Source: Anderseniella sp.
GTDB taxonomy: Bacteria; Pseudomonadota; Alphaproteobacteria; Rhizobiales; Aestuariivirgaceae
DNA: 64,000 nt
Assembly (NCBI GenBank): GCA_028289645.1
Contig: JANQOK010000017.1
Coordinates: 124,001 to 188,000, forward strand
Direction: 5' to 3'
The position numbers and the translations under genes were made by a program. The first letter of the stretch is position 1. Each line of letters begins with the position of its first letter. This document shows, piece after piece, positions 19,126 to 27,562 of this stretch. Below the pieces are notes generated by a model that was not told where the DNA came from, ran no database searches, and saw nothing but the letters and a program-made list of their open reading frames with translations.

Positions 19126-19278
19126 CAATTGCAGGGAGTGCACGAGTATTTTCACTCGGCCGCACGACATGCAAACACTTTCGGTTTGACTATGGCGATG
19201 CCTTTACCGACTATCCGTTCACTGCTCACGATGCATGCCTGAAATTTGCATTTTCCCCGACACTGAAGAGTTAGCTGG

Positions 19279-19908
19279 ATGATCATCGAACCTTCGCAAC
19301 TGCTGATTTTCATGATGGCCGGCATCGCGCTGAACCTGACACCGGGCGCCGACATGATGTTCTGCCTCTCACAGGGGCTGAAGTCGGGACGCAAGGCGGG
19401 TTTTGCAGCGAGCCTTGGGATTGCGACCGGCAGTATCATACATGTTCTGCTGGCCGCGTTCGGTCTGGCCGCGCTGATAGCCGCCAATCCGGTGGCATTC
19501 GAAGTGCTGCGCTGGGCTGGCGTCGGTTACCTGGTGTGGCTGGCCGTGCAGGCGCTCCGGCAACCTGTTCAGGTCGATCTGCCACACGATTTCGGACGTT
19601 CGCAGCCTGCGAAAGCCTTGCGCGATGGTGTGCTGGTCAATCTGCTGAACCCGAAAGTTATCGTATTCACACTGGCCTTCCTGCCGCAGTTCGTCGATCC
19701 CGAACGCGGATCTACCGTACTGCAATTCCTTTTGCTGGGGCTGATTCTCAATGTTACCGGCACGACGGTGAACGGATTTGTCGGAATCGGAGCAGGATCG
19801 GTGCGTGGATTGCTGGCCGGCAACAAATGGATTGCCCGAGCCCTGGGATATGTCTCGTCGATGGTGTTTCTGGGGTTGGCAGCAAAACTGGCTTTCGAAC
19901 GTCGCTGA
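19279..19908 (+). CDS. LysE/RhtB family exporter
   Basis: 209-aa integral membrane protein with about six hydrophobic helices. The N-terminal FMMAGIALNLTPGADMMFCLSQGLKSG is the RhtB/LysE signature (NPGPD-like turn), and DGVLVNLLNPKVIVFTLAFLPQFVDP is the characteristic middle segment. Family members export amino acids or homoserine lactones from the cytoplasm. Transcribed after the LysR gene and convergent with the HD-like gene; a hairpin lies in between. The substrate is unknown. Confidence 0.85.
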   Translation: MIIEPSQLLIFMMAGIALNLTPGADMMFCLSQGLKSGRKAGFAASLGIATGSIIHVLLAAFGLAALIAANPVAFEVLRWAGVGYLVWLAVQALRQPVQVDLPHDFGRSQPAKALRDGVLVNLLNPKVIVFTLAFLPQFVDPERGSTVLQFLLLGLILNVTGTTVNGFVGIGAGSVRGLLAGNKWIARALGYVSSMVFLGLAAKLAFERR

Positions 19909-19997
19909 ACGCGGACGGCCAGTTGATTGAGTGATGTCGTCGCACGTTCGTTCGGCATGTGAACGTAGTTGGCACAACCTTGCGCTGTACATAAGTG

Positions 19998-20030
19998 GAA
20001 CGCGGCTCTGATCGGCCCAGAACCGCGTTC
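19998..20030. terminator. Hairpin between convergent genes, candidate bidirectional terminator
   Basis: Arms GAACGCGG / CCGCGTTC with four further inner pairs after one mismatch and a 7-base loop, centred between the stops of the LysE-type gene (19908) and the HD-like gene (20052). There is no T-run, so this is a structural call only. Confidence 0.45.
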
Positions 20031-20051
20031 ACTCTCCACCCGTTGTCTCGA

Positions 20052-20678
20052 TCAGGCAGCCATCTTGCGCATCTGGGCCACGCTGTCATCAAACAGCGGG
20101 ACACGTCTGCGCGGCCTGGTTACCGTGATGTCGTAAGGTGAACGGGAAAACACATCCATCACCAGCGGGCGGAAAAACTCCACCGGCAAACTGCGATATG
20201 CAGGGTCAAAACTAACCTGATCCCAGTTCTCACAGAAGTACACACAATCATCATAATAGGGGGCGTTGCGGTTGCGCTCGCGCTCATTGGGATGCTGGCC
20301 TGCTTCGGGACCATAGTAGAATTTCTGGAAGTTCCAGTGATTTTGTACGGTCCAGCTGCATTGCTCCCGAACGAATGGCCTGAGAACCAAAGCGGCCTGC
20401 TCGTCATTGTCGAACGGAGCGTGAACGAAACCGATGTTGTGCAACAACGCGCTCACAATCCAGTCAAGGTCGGCGCCATCGTACCAGGCGCGTGTTGCCG
20501 TTTGCAGGCAGTGCTCGAGGCGCGTGATCTCAAAGCCGGGTGCCACGCCGTCGAGTTCGAGGAGCGAGCTCATAATGCGCTCGCCAACTTTGGACGCGTA
20601 CTCGAAATTGCGTCTCTGAATTAATTCGTGACCTTCCTTGTCACAGTCTCTGAGGGTTTTGAATTTCACTGCTTGCAT
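20052..20678 (-). CDS. HD-domain oxygenase-like protein (PhnZ-like) with altered metal ligands
   Basis: 208 aa, resembling mixed-valent di-iron HD oxygenases of the PhnZ type. TRLEHCLQTATRAWYDGAD carries His56, SALLHNIGF carries His80 and Asn81 where HD proteins have His-Asp, VQNHWNFQKFYYG carries His114, and ENWDQVSFDPAY carries Asp153. By alignment from memory to PhnZ, two ligand positions look replaced (the HD Asp by Asn81, and the H80-equivalent by an acidic/Asn stretch at 90-92), and the second-sphere His of DIGH is Phe84. It could be a one-metal enzyme, a changed oxygenase or a binding protein. ATG 20678 has GGAG upstream. It lies downstream of three AraC-type genes on the same strand, which suggests control by one of them. 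Confidence 0.65.
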   Translation of the reverse strand: MQAVKFKTLRDCDKEGHELIQRRNFEYASKVGERIMSSLLELDGVAPGFEITRLEHCLQTATRAWYDGADLDWIVSALLHNIGFVHAPFDNDEQAALVLRPFVREQCSWTVQNHWNFQKFYYGPEAGQHPNERERNRNAPYYDDCVYFCENWDQVSFDPAYRSLPVEFFRPLVMDVFSRSPYDITVTRPRRRVPLFDDSVAQMRKMAA

Positions 20679-21033
20679 GGACAACTCCACATTTGTCTTA
20701 GTTAAGCGAAAACCGATATGTGCAAATGCCTCCGGCGACTGACATGAGGAAAGACACTCGGATCTGGGCCCCTCAGATATCGCTTGCCGATACCCTTTTT
20801 CCCGCAATTCCACTTCGTCATCCTGCGCCGAAGAAGTCATTCGAACACTGTGGAATTATCTCCGAAACACATACTTTTGTCTGTGGATCAGAGTCTCAAA
20901 TTTTGATTAATGCCCGTAATGGTTGTGTGCTGACAAACATGCAAAATTGCCGTGAAACTGGGCAAGTATGGCAATTTTTGGAGCGTTCCGCCGGGTCAAT
21001 TAACACACTAATGTGGACCAGCGTCTCACGACC
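20679..21033. other. Intergenic region upstream of HD-like gene
   Basis: 355 bp between the stop of the first AraC-type gene and the start of the HD-like gene, both on the minus strand. No supported gene is present. It contains one long-looped inverted repeat (20943-20978) and presumably the promoter of the HD-like gene. Confidence 0.5.
20943..20978 (-). terminator. Possible weak terminator after AraC-type gene
   Basis: Nine-base arms AAAATTGCC / GGCAATTTT separated by 18 bases. Read on the minus strand, the second arm ends in TTTT about 90 bases after the AraC stop, so it could end that transcript. The long loop and AT-rich stem make it weak; an AraC-type operator is the alternative. Confidence 0.3.
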
Positions 21034-22080
21034 TCAGGATGCAGTGCAGGCCTGCCTGCCTTGCAACCGGTTGTGTTTTTCCTGTTCCTCGGCCCAGAGG
21101 CCTGAAGCATCGCTGGGAGTTATGCGAAACCTGTTTTTGAACAGACGGTTGAAATGACTGTGGTCATCGAAGCCAAATTCACCGGCAACGATTTTCACTA
21201 AACCTCTCGTTGCCGGTGTTGAGCGCAACTCGCGGAAAGCATGCACGAGCCGGCGCTCGGTCAAATAGCTGGCGATCCCTCCCTCGGACTCGAACATCCT
21301 GTACATTGTCGCGCGGGACGCACCGAATTTGCGGCACAGTTGGGTTGCACTCAAACCAGGATCCTTGATGTGTTCCTCGATATAGCCCTTGATCAAATGC
21401 AACCTAGACGACGCAATGCTGGCGCGCGCCTGTTCGTCCGCCTTTTCCTGGAGAAGCAACCCACGTACAAGACCACCGAATCCGGTCGCTAACGCTGGTG
21501 CATCCGAGCGTTGTAAATCTGTGGCCTGGTGGTGCAGAGTGCGCATCGCACTATTCAGCAATTGTCCGATCGGTGTTGTCACCGAAACCGACATGGCGGT
21601 CGGGTGAGCTGACGGGTCATAGCCAATAGCGGTGTATGGAACAAACACTGACAGTGTTAACAGGGTGTCGGGTGTCGCGAACCGTGTCGGAACGTTGAGA
21701 TCATGGATGTGGATTTCGTCGGCACGCATGGACATCACGTCGTCATCAATTATCCCGTAAAGCTGTCCGCCGGGATTGATGTGCAGAGGCAGATGCAAAG
21801 CAACGCATTCGCAGAACGACCGGCGCACATGCTCAGGCCGGCGATTGATTTCTTCGGCTCCAGCCGTCGTTTCTATTATGCTGAGGGTATCGACAGTCCA
21901 GCCTGTGTACTTCCAGGCTTGAGCAAGTGGGGTTCCGCCAACTAATCTGCGGTCAGCAAACCCACTAAGTTTGTCCGCCCAGGCTTCGTAGCACTGTTCG
22001 CGTGGACCGTTTGGCAGGTCCAGAACTTCCCTTGGTACGATTTGTTCTTCCAGTCCATGAGCCAACTTTATAGACTGCAT
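21034..22080 (-). CDS. AraC family transcriptional regulator (tandem paralogue 1)
   Basis: 348 aa. N-terminal AraC-binding-like sensor domain (RRPEHVRRSFCECVALHLPLH, then ADEIHIHDLNVPTRFATP and VPYTAIGYDPSAHP), and a C-terminal AraC HTH with LSATQLCRKFGASRATMYRMFE and VKIVAGEFGFDDHSHFNRLFKNRF. The three neighbouring regulators at 21034-24396 share this architecture and the near-identical FGFDDHSHFNRLF block, so they arose by tandem duplication. AGGAAGAAG precedes the ATG. It is the paralogue closest to the HD-like gene. The ligand is unknown. Confidence 0.87.
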   Translation of the reverse strand: MQSIKLAHGLEEQIVPREVLDLPNGPREQCYEAWADKLSGFADRRLVGGTPLAQAWKYTGWTVDTLSIIETTAGAEEINRRPEHVRRSFCECVALHLPLHINPGGQLYGIIDDDVMSMRADEIHIHDLNVPTRFATPDTLLTLSVFVPYTAIGYDPSAHPTAMSVSVTTPIGQLLNSAMRTLHHQATDLQRSDAPALATGFGGLVRGLLLQEKADEQARASIASSRLHLIKGYIEEHIKDPGLSATQLCRKFGASRATMYRMFESEGGIASYLTERRLVHAFRELRSTPATRGLVKIVAGEFGFDDHSHFNRLFKNRFRITPSDASGLWAEEQEKHNRLQGRQACTAS

Positions 22081-22285
22081 CGCTGCTTCTTCCTGCCAGC
22101 GCAGTGTGCACCCGCTAAAACGTTCGTTTCAACTGAAAATGCTCACTACACGGATTTAGCGGTCTGTTGCAGTACCAACTAATTTTTTATTTGGGTGCAG
22201 CTTGTCGTTGCAAAACCACGTCTGCACAGGATGTGCGTTCAATACTGGAATTGACTGCAATGCACTCCTTAGCACTCTGCCATTT

Positions 22286-23257
22286 TCAGCCAACGTCTGA
22301 TGTTCCCGAATGTGGATTACCCCATAGGCCCATCGTGTCACTCGGCGCAATTTGATACTTGTTGCGAAACAACCGATTGAAATGGCTGTGATCGTCGAAG
22401 CCAAGGCTCTCGGCGACTGCTCGCACCTGACCTCTGGATGCGGGGCCCGCACACAGTTGTCGGAATGCGTGCGCAATGCGCCGTTCACGTACATAGTGGG
22501 CAACACCACCTTCCGGCGCAAGCAAACGGTAGATCGTTGCCCTCGAAGCACCGAACACGCGACAGAGTTGCGTTGTGTTGAGGTCAGGGTCGAAAATATG
22601 ATCTTCAATGTAAGCCTGAATCAATTTCAGCCGCGCTGAGGAAACACATTTTCTGGCCTCGTTATCTCCGGTGCGCGGCAACAACAGCCCACTGAGCAAC
22701 CCGTTGAAACCTGCTGCCAGTGCCAGTGCTTCCGTCTCCGACAGATTCGCGGTTTGACTGTAGACGGTCAGCATGGCGTCGTGCAGCATCTTCCCAATCG
22801 GCGTGCCGGTTGAAATGGATAAGGTTCTGCGGTGAGCAGAAGGATCGTAGCCAATGGCCGCGTAGGGTACATTCATGACAAGCGCCGACAGGGAGTGCAT
22901 CGTGGAGTAGCGCGACGGCAGGTTGAGGTCGTGTACAATGATCTGGTCGGGCTGCATGGACAGAACGTCTTCATTGATTATGGCGTGTCTGACGCCGCTG
23001 AGAACAACGTACAACGCAATATGCTCTGTAAATGAACGTCGCACATGTTCGCGTCGCCGAATGATTTCTTCGCCGCCAGTCGAGAACTGCCTCAATCGCA
23101 GATTGCCAATGGTCCAGTCCGACATTGCCCAAACCTGGGACTTTGATGCCTGGCCAAAGTGGCGCCTGTCAGCAAACTGGCGGTTGTGTTCCGCCCAGGC
23201 TTCGAAGCACTGTTCCTGCAATCGCTGTGGCGAGTTCAATTGGTCTGCGGATGTCAT
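22286..23257 (-). CDS. AraC family transcriptional regulator (tandem paralogue 2)
   Basis: 323 aa from ATG 23257 (AAGGCCGAA upstream), or 328 from GTG 23272. Same architecture as its two neighbours: sensor half with RRREHVRRSFTEHIALYVVLSG, QPDQIIVHDLNLPSRYS and VPYAAIGYDPSAHRRT, and HTH half with LNTTQLCRVFGASRATIYRLLAPEGG and AESLGFDDHSHFNRLFRNKYQ. It is separated from paralogue 1 by 205 bp, enough for its own regulatory region on each side. Confidence 0.87.
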   Translation of the reverse strand: MTSADQLNSPQRLQEQCFEAWAEHNRQFADRRHFGQASKSQVWAMSDWTIGNLRLRQFSTGGEEIIRRREHVRRSFTEHIALYVVLSGVRHAIINEDVLSMQPDQIIVHDLNLPSRYSTMHSLSALVMNVPYAAIGYDPSAHRRTLSISTGTPIGKMLHDAMLTVYSQTANLSETEALALAAGFNGLLSGLLLPRTGDNEARKCVSSARLKLIQAYIEDHIFDPDLNTTQLCRVFGASRATIYRLLAPEGGVAHYVRERRIAHAFRQLCAGPASRGQVRAVAESLGFDDHSHFNRLFRNKYQIAPSDTMGLWGNPHSGTSDVG

Positions 23258-23367
23258 TTCGGCCTTGTGCACTGAAGGAATGCTCTTTTCGTTAGCAGTT
23301 AGTATGTCACACGATCAAGTTCCGATGCGGCAGTGGTGTCAGCACTCGTCTCCATGATTGTGAGGAG

Positions 23368-24396
23368 TCATGCGCAGGGTATGGGTTCAGCCGACTGAGC
23401 GTGTGCCGATTGATTTTCGCACCAAAGCCCCAACGCCTCGCTCGGTGACAGATGGAACTTGCTTCGGAACAAGCGATTGAAGTGGCTGTGATCATCGAAA
23501 CCTAAGCTTTCCGCTATCTCTTTGACACGACCTCTGTGCGGCGCGGTTGTTCGCAGTTGTTTGAACGCGTGCACGAGACGCCGTTCAGTCACATAATGTG
23601 CTACGCCACCGTCCTCGGCAAACAGGCGGTACATTGTTGCCCGCGACACGCAGAACCTGCGGCACAATGAAGTTGTGTCCAGGTCGGTGCCGGTCAAATT
23701 GCTTTCAATGAAGGCCTTGATGAGTTGTGTGCGGCTATCGGCTACCAGATGTTGAACCTTTTCGTCCGATACATCGTGCATGATCAGGCCACGGACCAAT
23801 CCGCTGAAGCCGGCCGCAACAGCCGGGGCGTCTGACTCCTGCATTTGCTCCCGGTCAACGCGCATGGCCATCATGGCATTCCTTAACATCTGTCCGGTCG
23901 GGCTCTGCACCGGAATCGACGTGGTCGTACGATGTTTGGAAGGGTCATAACCGATCGCTGAGTACGGCACGAATACCGCCAGCGCAGACAACGGTGACGG
24001 CGTAACGAAGCGCAGGGGGCGATTGAGATCATGGATGTGGATTTCGCCAGGCCCCATGAAGAAGGCCTGATCGTCGACTATTGCATGCCGCCCACCGTGA
24101 AGCGAAAGATGCAGTGCAACGTATTCGCTGTACGACTGTCGGACATGGCTTGGCCGCCTGACTATCTCCTCGCAACCGGTCGAAATCTCCTTCACATGGA
24201 TGTCGCCCAGCAGCCAGGTTGACAGACTCCAGCTTTGCGAGTCCTCCGGCTTGCTGATCAACGTTCGATCGGCAAATCCTGAAAGTTGCGCGGCCCAGCG
24301 TTCGAAGGCAGCACTCTTGTGCTTGCGCAATACATTCTGCACATCGCCCGGAATGAACGTTCCTGTCGCTTGTGGCGGAACTGTTTGTCTGGGCAT
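23368..24396 (-). CDS. AraC family transcriptional regulator (tandem paralogue 3)
   Basis: 342 aa from ATG 24396, chosen to match the length of the two sister proteins; the frame is open to 24498. Sensor half: RRPSHVRQSYSEYVALHLSLHG, GPGEIHIHDLNRPLRF and VPYSAIGYDPSKHRTT; HTH half: LDTTSLCRRFCVSRATMYRLFAEDGG and AESLGFDDHSHFNRLFRSKF. The gap to paralogue 2 is 110 bp. No catabolic gene is immediately linked except the HD-like gene at the other end of the array. Confidence 0.87.
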   Translation of the reverse strand: MPRQTVPPQATGTFIPGDVQNVLRKHKSAAFERWAAQLSGFADRTLISKPEDSQSWSLSTWLLGDIHVKEISTGCEEIVRRPSHVRQSYSEYVALHLSLHGGRHAIVDDQAFFMGPGEIHIHDLNRPLRFVTPSPLSALAVFVPYSAIGYDPSKHRTTTSIPVQSPTGQMLRNAMMAMRVDREQMQESDAPAVAAGFSGLVRGLIMHDVSDEKVQHLVADSRTQLIKAFIESNLTGTDLDTTSLCRRFCVSRATMYRLFAEDGGVAHYVTERRLVHAFKQLRTTAPHRGRVKEIAESLGFDDHSHFNRLFRSKFHLSPSEALGLWCENQSAHAQSAEPIPCA

Positions 24397-24851
24397 GCGA
24401 CACACTCTCAAACTCAATTGCTGCCGGTCAGGGAGGTTTGGGCTGTCCCAATTATGTCTCCCGGCCCGCCTATACTGTCGGTAGTCCTGCTGCAACAAGG
24501 CCAGAGTTTCGTTATTCGGAACACTTGAATCGCCGCAAGCGGATCACAATTATGCACTATAGCGCATGAATGCCGATTGGCGAGCGTTTTTACTCGCGAT
24601 CATCCGGTTTTTCGTGAAACTGATCAGATAGTTACATCAAGATGAATAATTGTTTCACCTTAGTTAGATCGTTAGCGTGAATTATTGCCATCAAGGAGGC
24701 ACATATGCGGTTTGACGTTGTCCGGGAGATGATTTCTACTTGAGTTGATTTCCACCTGCGTGGCTGGATGAGACGAATTTGTCTGTTTATTGCATCGGTT
24801 TCATCAGACACGTTCTTGCTGGACGTGGATTGGATGAAATCAAGGTCCGCT
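24397..24851. other. AT-richer intergenic region with no supported gene
   Basis: 455 bp between AraC paralogue 3 and the LacI-type gene, both on the minus strand, with visibly lower GC than its surroundings. It contains a spaced inverted repeat GTGAAAC (24614-24620) / GTTTCAC (24652-24658). A 75-codon minus-strand frame at 24632-24859 overlaps the LacI stop and looks like chance. It probably holds the promoter of AraC paralogue 3 and the 3' end of the LacI transcript. Confidence 0.45.
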
Positions 24852-25883
24852 TCATGCATTCATGCCAGGCGCTGCCAGCGACTGGCGTTTGACAATGCGG
24901 GTCTGCAGTTCCACCCTGACCGGGTCAACAGATTCGCGGACCAGTCTGTAAAGCGCTTCACCTGCAAGCTGGCCCATCTGGCGGTGAGGGACATGGACCG
25001 TTGTGAGGCCGGGATTGACGACCGAAGCCAGTTCGATGTCATCAAAGCCGGTAATAGACACATCGCCAGGCACATCAAGGCCGGTCCTCTGGGCTTCTTG
25101 AATTGCACCGACTGCCAGAACGTCATTGCCGCAGATCACCAGGGAGGGCAGGGGCTCCGTGGCGGCAAGCCGACCGAAGGCTGCGCGGCCGTTGGCGATG
25201 GAATAGTCAGTCTCGATCAAGGGCATGGCTTCTACATCCAGGCCCGCTGACGAAATAGCCTGTCTTGCTCCCAGGACCCGCTCGCGGGCGCGGTCGTTGG
25301 CTGCGGTCGAAGCCGAGATGAATGCAAACGACCGGTGTCCCATGGCTATGGCCTTCTCGACCAGTTGCTGTGCTGCTGTGCGGTTGTCAAAGCCGACATA
25401 GGACTGTGAGGGTTCGGGCGCGCAGGCCCAGGCAACGACCGTTGGTATGTTTCGCTGCCGGAGAAACTCGTATATGGCCGGGTCTCTCTCGGTTCCGATA
25501 AGCAGCAGGCCGTCTGCACCGCGGGAAACCATTGTGCGGATCAGTTGTGCTTCCCGTTCCGGATCGTAGGCGGAACTGGCCACAAGCATGGTGGCGTTTT
25601 TCTCGACAAGCGCTTTCTGAAAGGCTTCAATGCCCCTGGCAAATATGGCGTTTTCCATGGTCGGAATGATGGCACCGAAAATACCGGTGCGGTTCGCAGC
25701 TATGGCTCGCGCGCCAAAATTGGGAGAGTAGTTGAGTTTGGTTACGGCCTGCATCACCCGTTGGTGAGTCTTTTCAGAGACTTTTCCGGGTTCGTTGAGG
25801 CAGCGCGAAACAGTCGCCGTAGACACGCCTGCGGCTTTGGCCACATCTTCCAGCGTTGGTAATCTGCGTCCTGTGGATGCCAT
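24852..25883 (-). CDS. LacI family transcriptional regulator
   Basis: 343 aa. N-terminal LacI HTH PTLEDVAKAAGVSTATVSRCLNEP (residues ~9-32) with the hinge KLNYSPNFGARAIAANRTG, then a periplasmic-binding-protein-like effector domain (IFGAIIPTMENAIFARGIEAF, GVLLIGTERD-like segment, SITGFDDIELASVVNPGLTTV). ATG 25883 starts directly before the HTH; a TTG at 25916 is possible. It is divergent from the sulfonate-type operon beginning at 26037/26247, with a 38-bp palindrome between, so it is the likely repressor of that operon, released by a sulfonate intermediate (inference). Confidence 0.9.
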   Translation of the reverse strand: MASTGRRLPTLEDVAKAAGVSTATVSRCLNEPGKVSEKTHQRVMQAVTKLNYSPNFGARAIAANRTGIFGAIIPTMENAIFARGIEAFQKALVEKNATMLVASSAYDPEREAQLIRTMVSRGADGLLLIGTERDPAIYEFLRQRNIPTVVAWACAPEPSQSYVGFDNRTAAQQLVEKAIAMGHRSFAFISASTAANDRARERVLGARQAISSAGLDVEAMPLIETDYSIANGRAAFGRLAATEPLPSLVICGNDVLAVGAIQEAQRTGLDVPGDVSITGFDDIELASVVNPGLTTVHVPHRQMGQLAGEALYRLVRESVDPVRVELQTRIVKRQSLAAPGMNA

Positions 25884-25962
25884 TTCGTGTGGTTCGGTGA
25901 CCAATTGTTTCGCCAATTCAGTACCTTATTGCATAGCTCAACGAGGCTTTGGAATTATTTGT

Positions 25963-26000
25963 TGTAATAGCTTGCATTTTTCAAAATGCAAGCTATTACA
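25963..26000. promoter_or_regulatory. Perfect 38-bp palindrome in LacI/sulfonate-operon intergenic region
   Basis: Eighteen-base arms TGTAATAGCTTGCATTTT and its exact reverse complement flank a two-base spacer TC. It lies about 80 bp before the LacI start codon on one side and 37 bp before the small membrane protein start on the other. Position suggests an operator for the LacI-type protein, although it is about twice the length of a usual LacI-family operator. It could also form a cruciform or an RNA hairpin. Confidence 0.6.
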
Positions 26001-26036
26001 TCTGGCTGGCAATTGATACCGGCCCAGGAGTTGTAT

Positions 26037-26198
26037 GTGTATGTGGTTCTGACAATCCTGACTTTGGCTGCGTTTGGCGTAGTGTCTGTGGCCAGTGTAT
26101 TCATGTCAGGTTTTACCGGTGAGACGCTGACCAGGATTGTAACCAAATTGACATGCATTTTGCTTCTAGCGCTTGGTATTCTGTTTTTGTTCCAGTGA
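26037..26198 (+). CDS. Small two-helix membrane protein, unknown
   Basis: 53 aa from GTG 26037, which has CAGGAG six bases upstream. The protein is almost wholly hydrophobic: a first helix around VVLTILTLAAFGVVSVASVFM, a short loop SGFTGETLTR, and a second helix ending in LLLALGILFLFQ. A longer start at 25986 is unlikely because it lies inside the palindrome. It precedes the HpsN-like gene by 48 bp and may be co-transcribed. I do not recognise a family. It may be an accessory subunit or leader peptide-like product, or simply a chance frame with good hydrophobicity. Confidence 0.5.
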   Translation: MYVVLTILTLAAFGVVSVASVFMSGFTGETLTRIVTKLTCILLLALGILFLFQ

Positions 26199-26246
26199 CG
26201 TTCGACAGCGAGCTGTCAGTTCTCGCAAGCAAGGAGATTGTGATTG

Positions 26247-27554
26247 ATGTCCCGCAACTATCTGAAAAAAGCTGATTTGACCTCGGCCAGTGGCGCGGAC
26301 GATGTGCGCGACACCGTCCAGGCAATCCTGAATGACATCGAGACACGCGGTGATGCGGGCGCGCTCGAGTATGCAGCGAAGTTCGACCGTTATGACGGCA
26401 ACATCAAGCTGACGGCCGAGGAAATCGAGGCCGCCGCCGCTCAGGTGCCGGAGAAGCTGAAGCAGGACATCCAATTTGCCCATGCCAATGTGCGCCGGTT
26501 TGCCGAAGCTCAGATGGCCACCATGAAGGACATCGAGATAGAAGTTGTGCCTGGCCTGATTGCCGGCCAGAAGAGCATCCCCGTGCGGACTGCCGGCTGC
26601 TACATCCCTGGCGGGCGCTACAGCCACATCGCGTCTGCAATTATGACCGTTACCACAGCCAGCGTTGCCGGTTGTGAAAACATCATAGCCTGTTCTCCAC
26701 CACGTCCGGACGTCGGCATAGCGCCTGCCATCATCTACGCGGCGCATGTCTGCGGCGCCGATACAATTCTGGCTCTGGGCGGTGTTCAGGGCGTGGCAGC
26801 GATGGCGTTCGGCCTGTTCGACCTGCCGAAGGCCGACATTCTCGTCGGTCCCGGCAACCAGTTCGTCGCAGAAGCCAAGCGGATTCTGTTTGGTCGCGTC
26901 GGCATCGACATGTTTGCGGGGCCAACCGACAGCCTGATCCTGGCAGACAAAACGGCCGATGCCGATATCGTGGCGGCGGATCTGGTGGGGCAGGCCGAGC
27001 ACGGTTACAACTCGCCGGTCTGGCTGGTCACCGATGATCAGGCGCTGGCCGAGCGCGTGCTGGAAATCGTACCCGGGCTGATTGCAGACCTGCCGGAGCT
27101 CAACGCCAAAAACGCCGAAGCGGCGTGGCGCGACTATGCCGAGGTGATCGTATGTGATACGCGCGAGGAGATGGCCGCGACGTCGGACGAGTATGCGCCG
27201 GAACATCTCACCGTGCAGGCAGAAGACCTGGACTGGTGGCTGGGCCGCCTCAAGTGCTACGGCTCGCTGTTCCTCGGTGAGGAGACCACGGTTGCCTTCG
27301 GTGACAAAGCGTCGGGCACCAATCACGTGTTGCCGACTTCGGGAGCAGCCAAATACACCGGCGGGCTGTCGGTGCACAAGTACATGAAAATCGTCACCTG
27401 GCAGCGGGCCACCCGCGAAGGCGCCAAACCCGTGGCTGAAGCAACTGCCAGGATTTCACGGCTTGAGGGCATGGAAGGACATGCCCGCACCGCGGACATC
27501 CGGCTGGCGAAGTATTTCCCCGATGAAGAGTTTGACCTGACAGCGGCCATGTAG
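26247..27554 (+). CDS. hpsN: HpsN-like sulfopropanediol 3-dehydrogenase (histidinol dehydrogenase family)
   Basis: 435 aa, homologous to histidinol dehydrogenase but lying in a sulfonate context. The zinc and catalytic residues of the family are visible: GQAEHGYNSPVWL (Gln, His), YAPEHLTVQ (Glu-His pair), FGDKASGTNHVLPT (Asp) and GMEGHARTAD (His). HpsN oxidises (R)-2,3-dihydroxypropane-1-sulfonate (DHPS) to sulfolactate with NAD. The assignment rests on linkage to sulfopyruvate decarboxylase genes and absence of his genes nearby, and is strong but inferential. ATG 26247 has AAGGAG ten bases upstream; TTG 26244 is the alternative. First enzyme gene of the operon 26037-30560. Confidence 0.8.
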   Translation: MSRNYLKKADLTSASGADDVRDTVQAILNDIETRGDAGALEYAAKFDRYDGNIKLTAEEIEAAAAQVPEKLKQDIQFAHANVRRFAEAQMATMKDIEIEVVPGLIAGQKSIPVRTAGCYIPGGRYSHIASAIMTVTTASVAGCENIIACSPPRPDVGIAPAIIYAAHVCGADTILALGGVQGVAAMAFGLFDLPKADILVGPGNQFVAEAKRILFGRVGIDMFAGPTDSLILADKTADADIVAADLVGQAEHGYNSPVWLVTDDQALAERVLEIVPGLIADLPELNAKNAEAAWRDYAEVIVCDTREEMAATSDEYAPEHLTVQAEDLDWWLGRLKCYGSLFLGEETTVAFGDKASGTNHVLPTSGAAKYTGGLSVHKYMKIVTWQRATREGAKPVAEATARISRLEGMEGHARTADIRLAKYFPDEEFDLTAAM

Positions 27555-27562
27555 AGGGAGAA

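Noticed and set aside
20052..24396. Genomic island or phage remnant
   Set aside because: GC is somewhat lower in the spacers, but there is no integrase, transposase, tRNA or flanking repeat.
24632..24859. 75-codon minus-strand reading frame between AraC paralogue 3 and the LacI gene
   Set aside because: It overlaps the LacI stop, has no ribosome binding site that I can see and no recognisable composition; treated as chance in an AT-richer spacer.
26166..27377. 403-codon minus-strand frame opposite the HpsN-like gene
   Set aside because: Composition is that of an antisense shadow and the + strand product has all family metal and catalytic residues.
26247..27554. Annotation as histidine-biosynthetic histidinol dehydrogenase (hisD)
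   Set aside because: No other his gene is nearby, and the direct neighbours are sulfopyruvate decarboxylase subunits, favouring the DHPS dehydrogenase branch.
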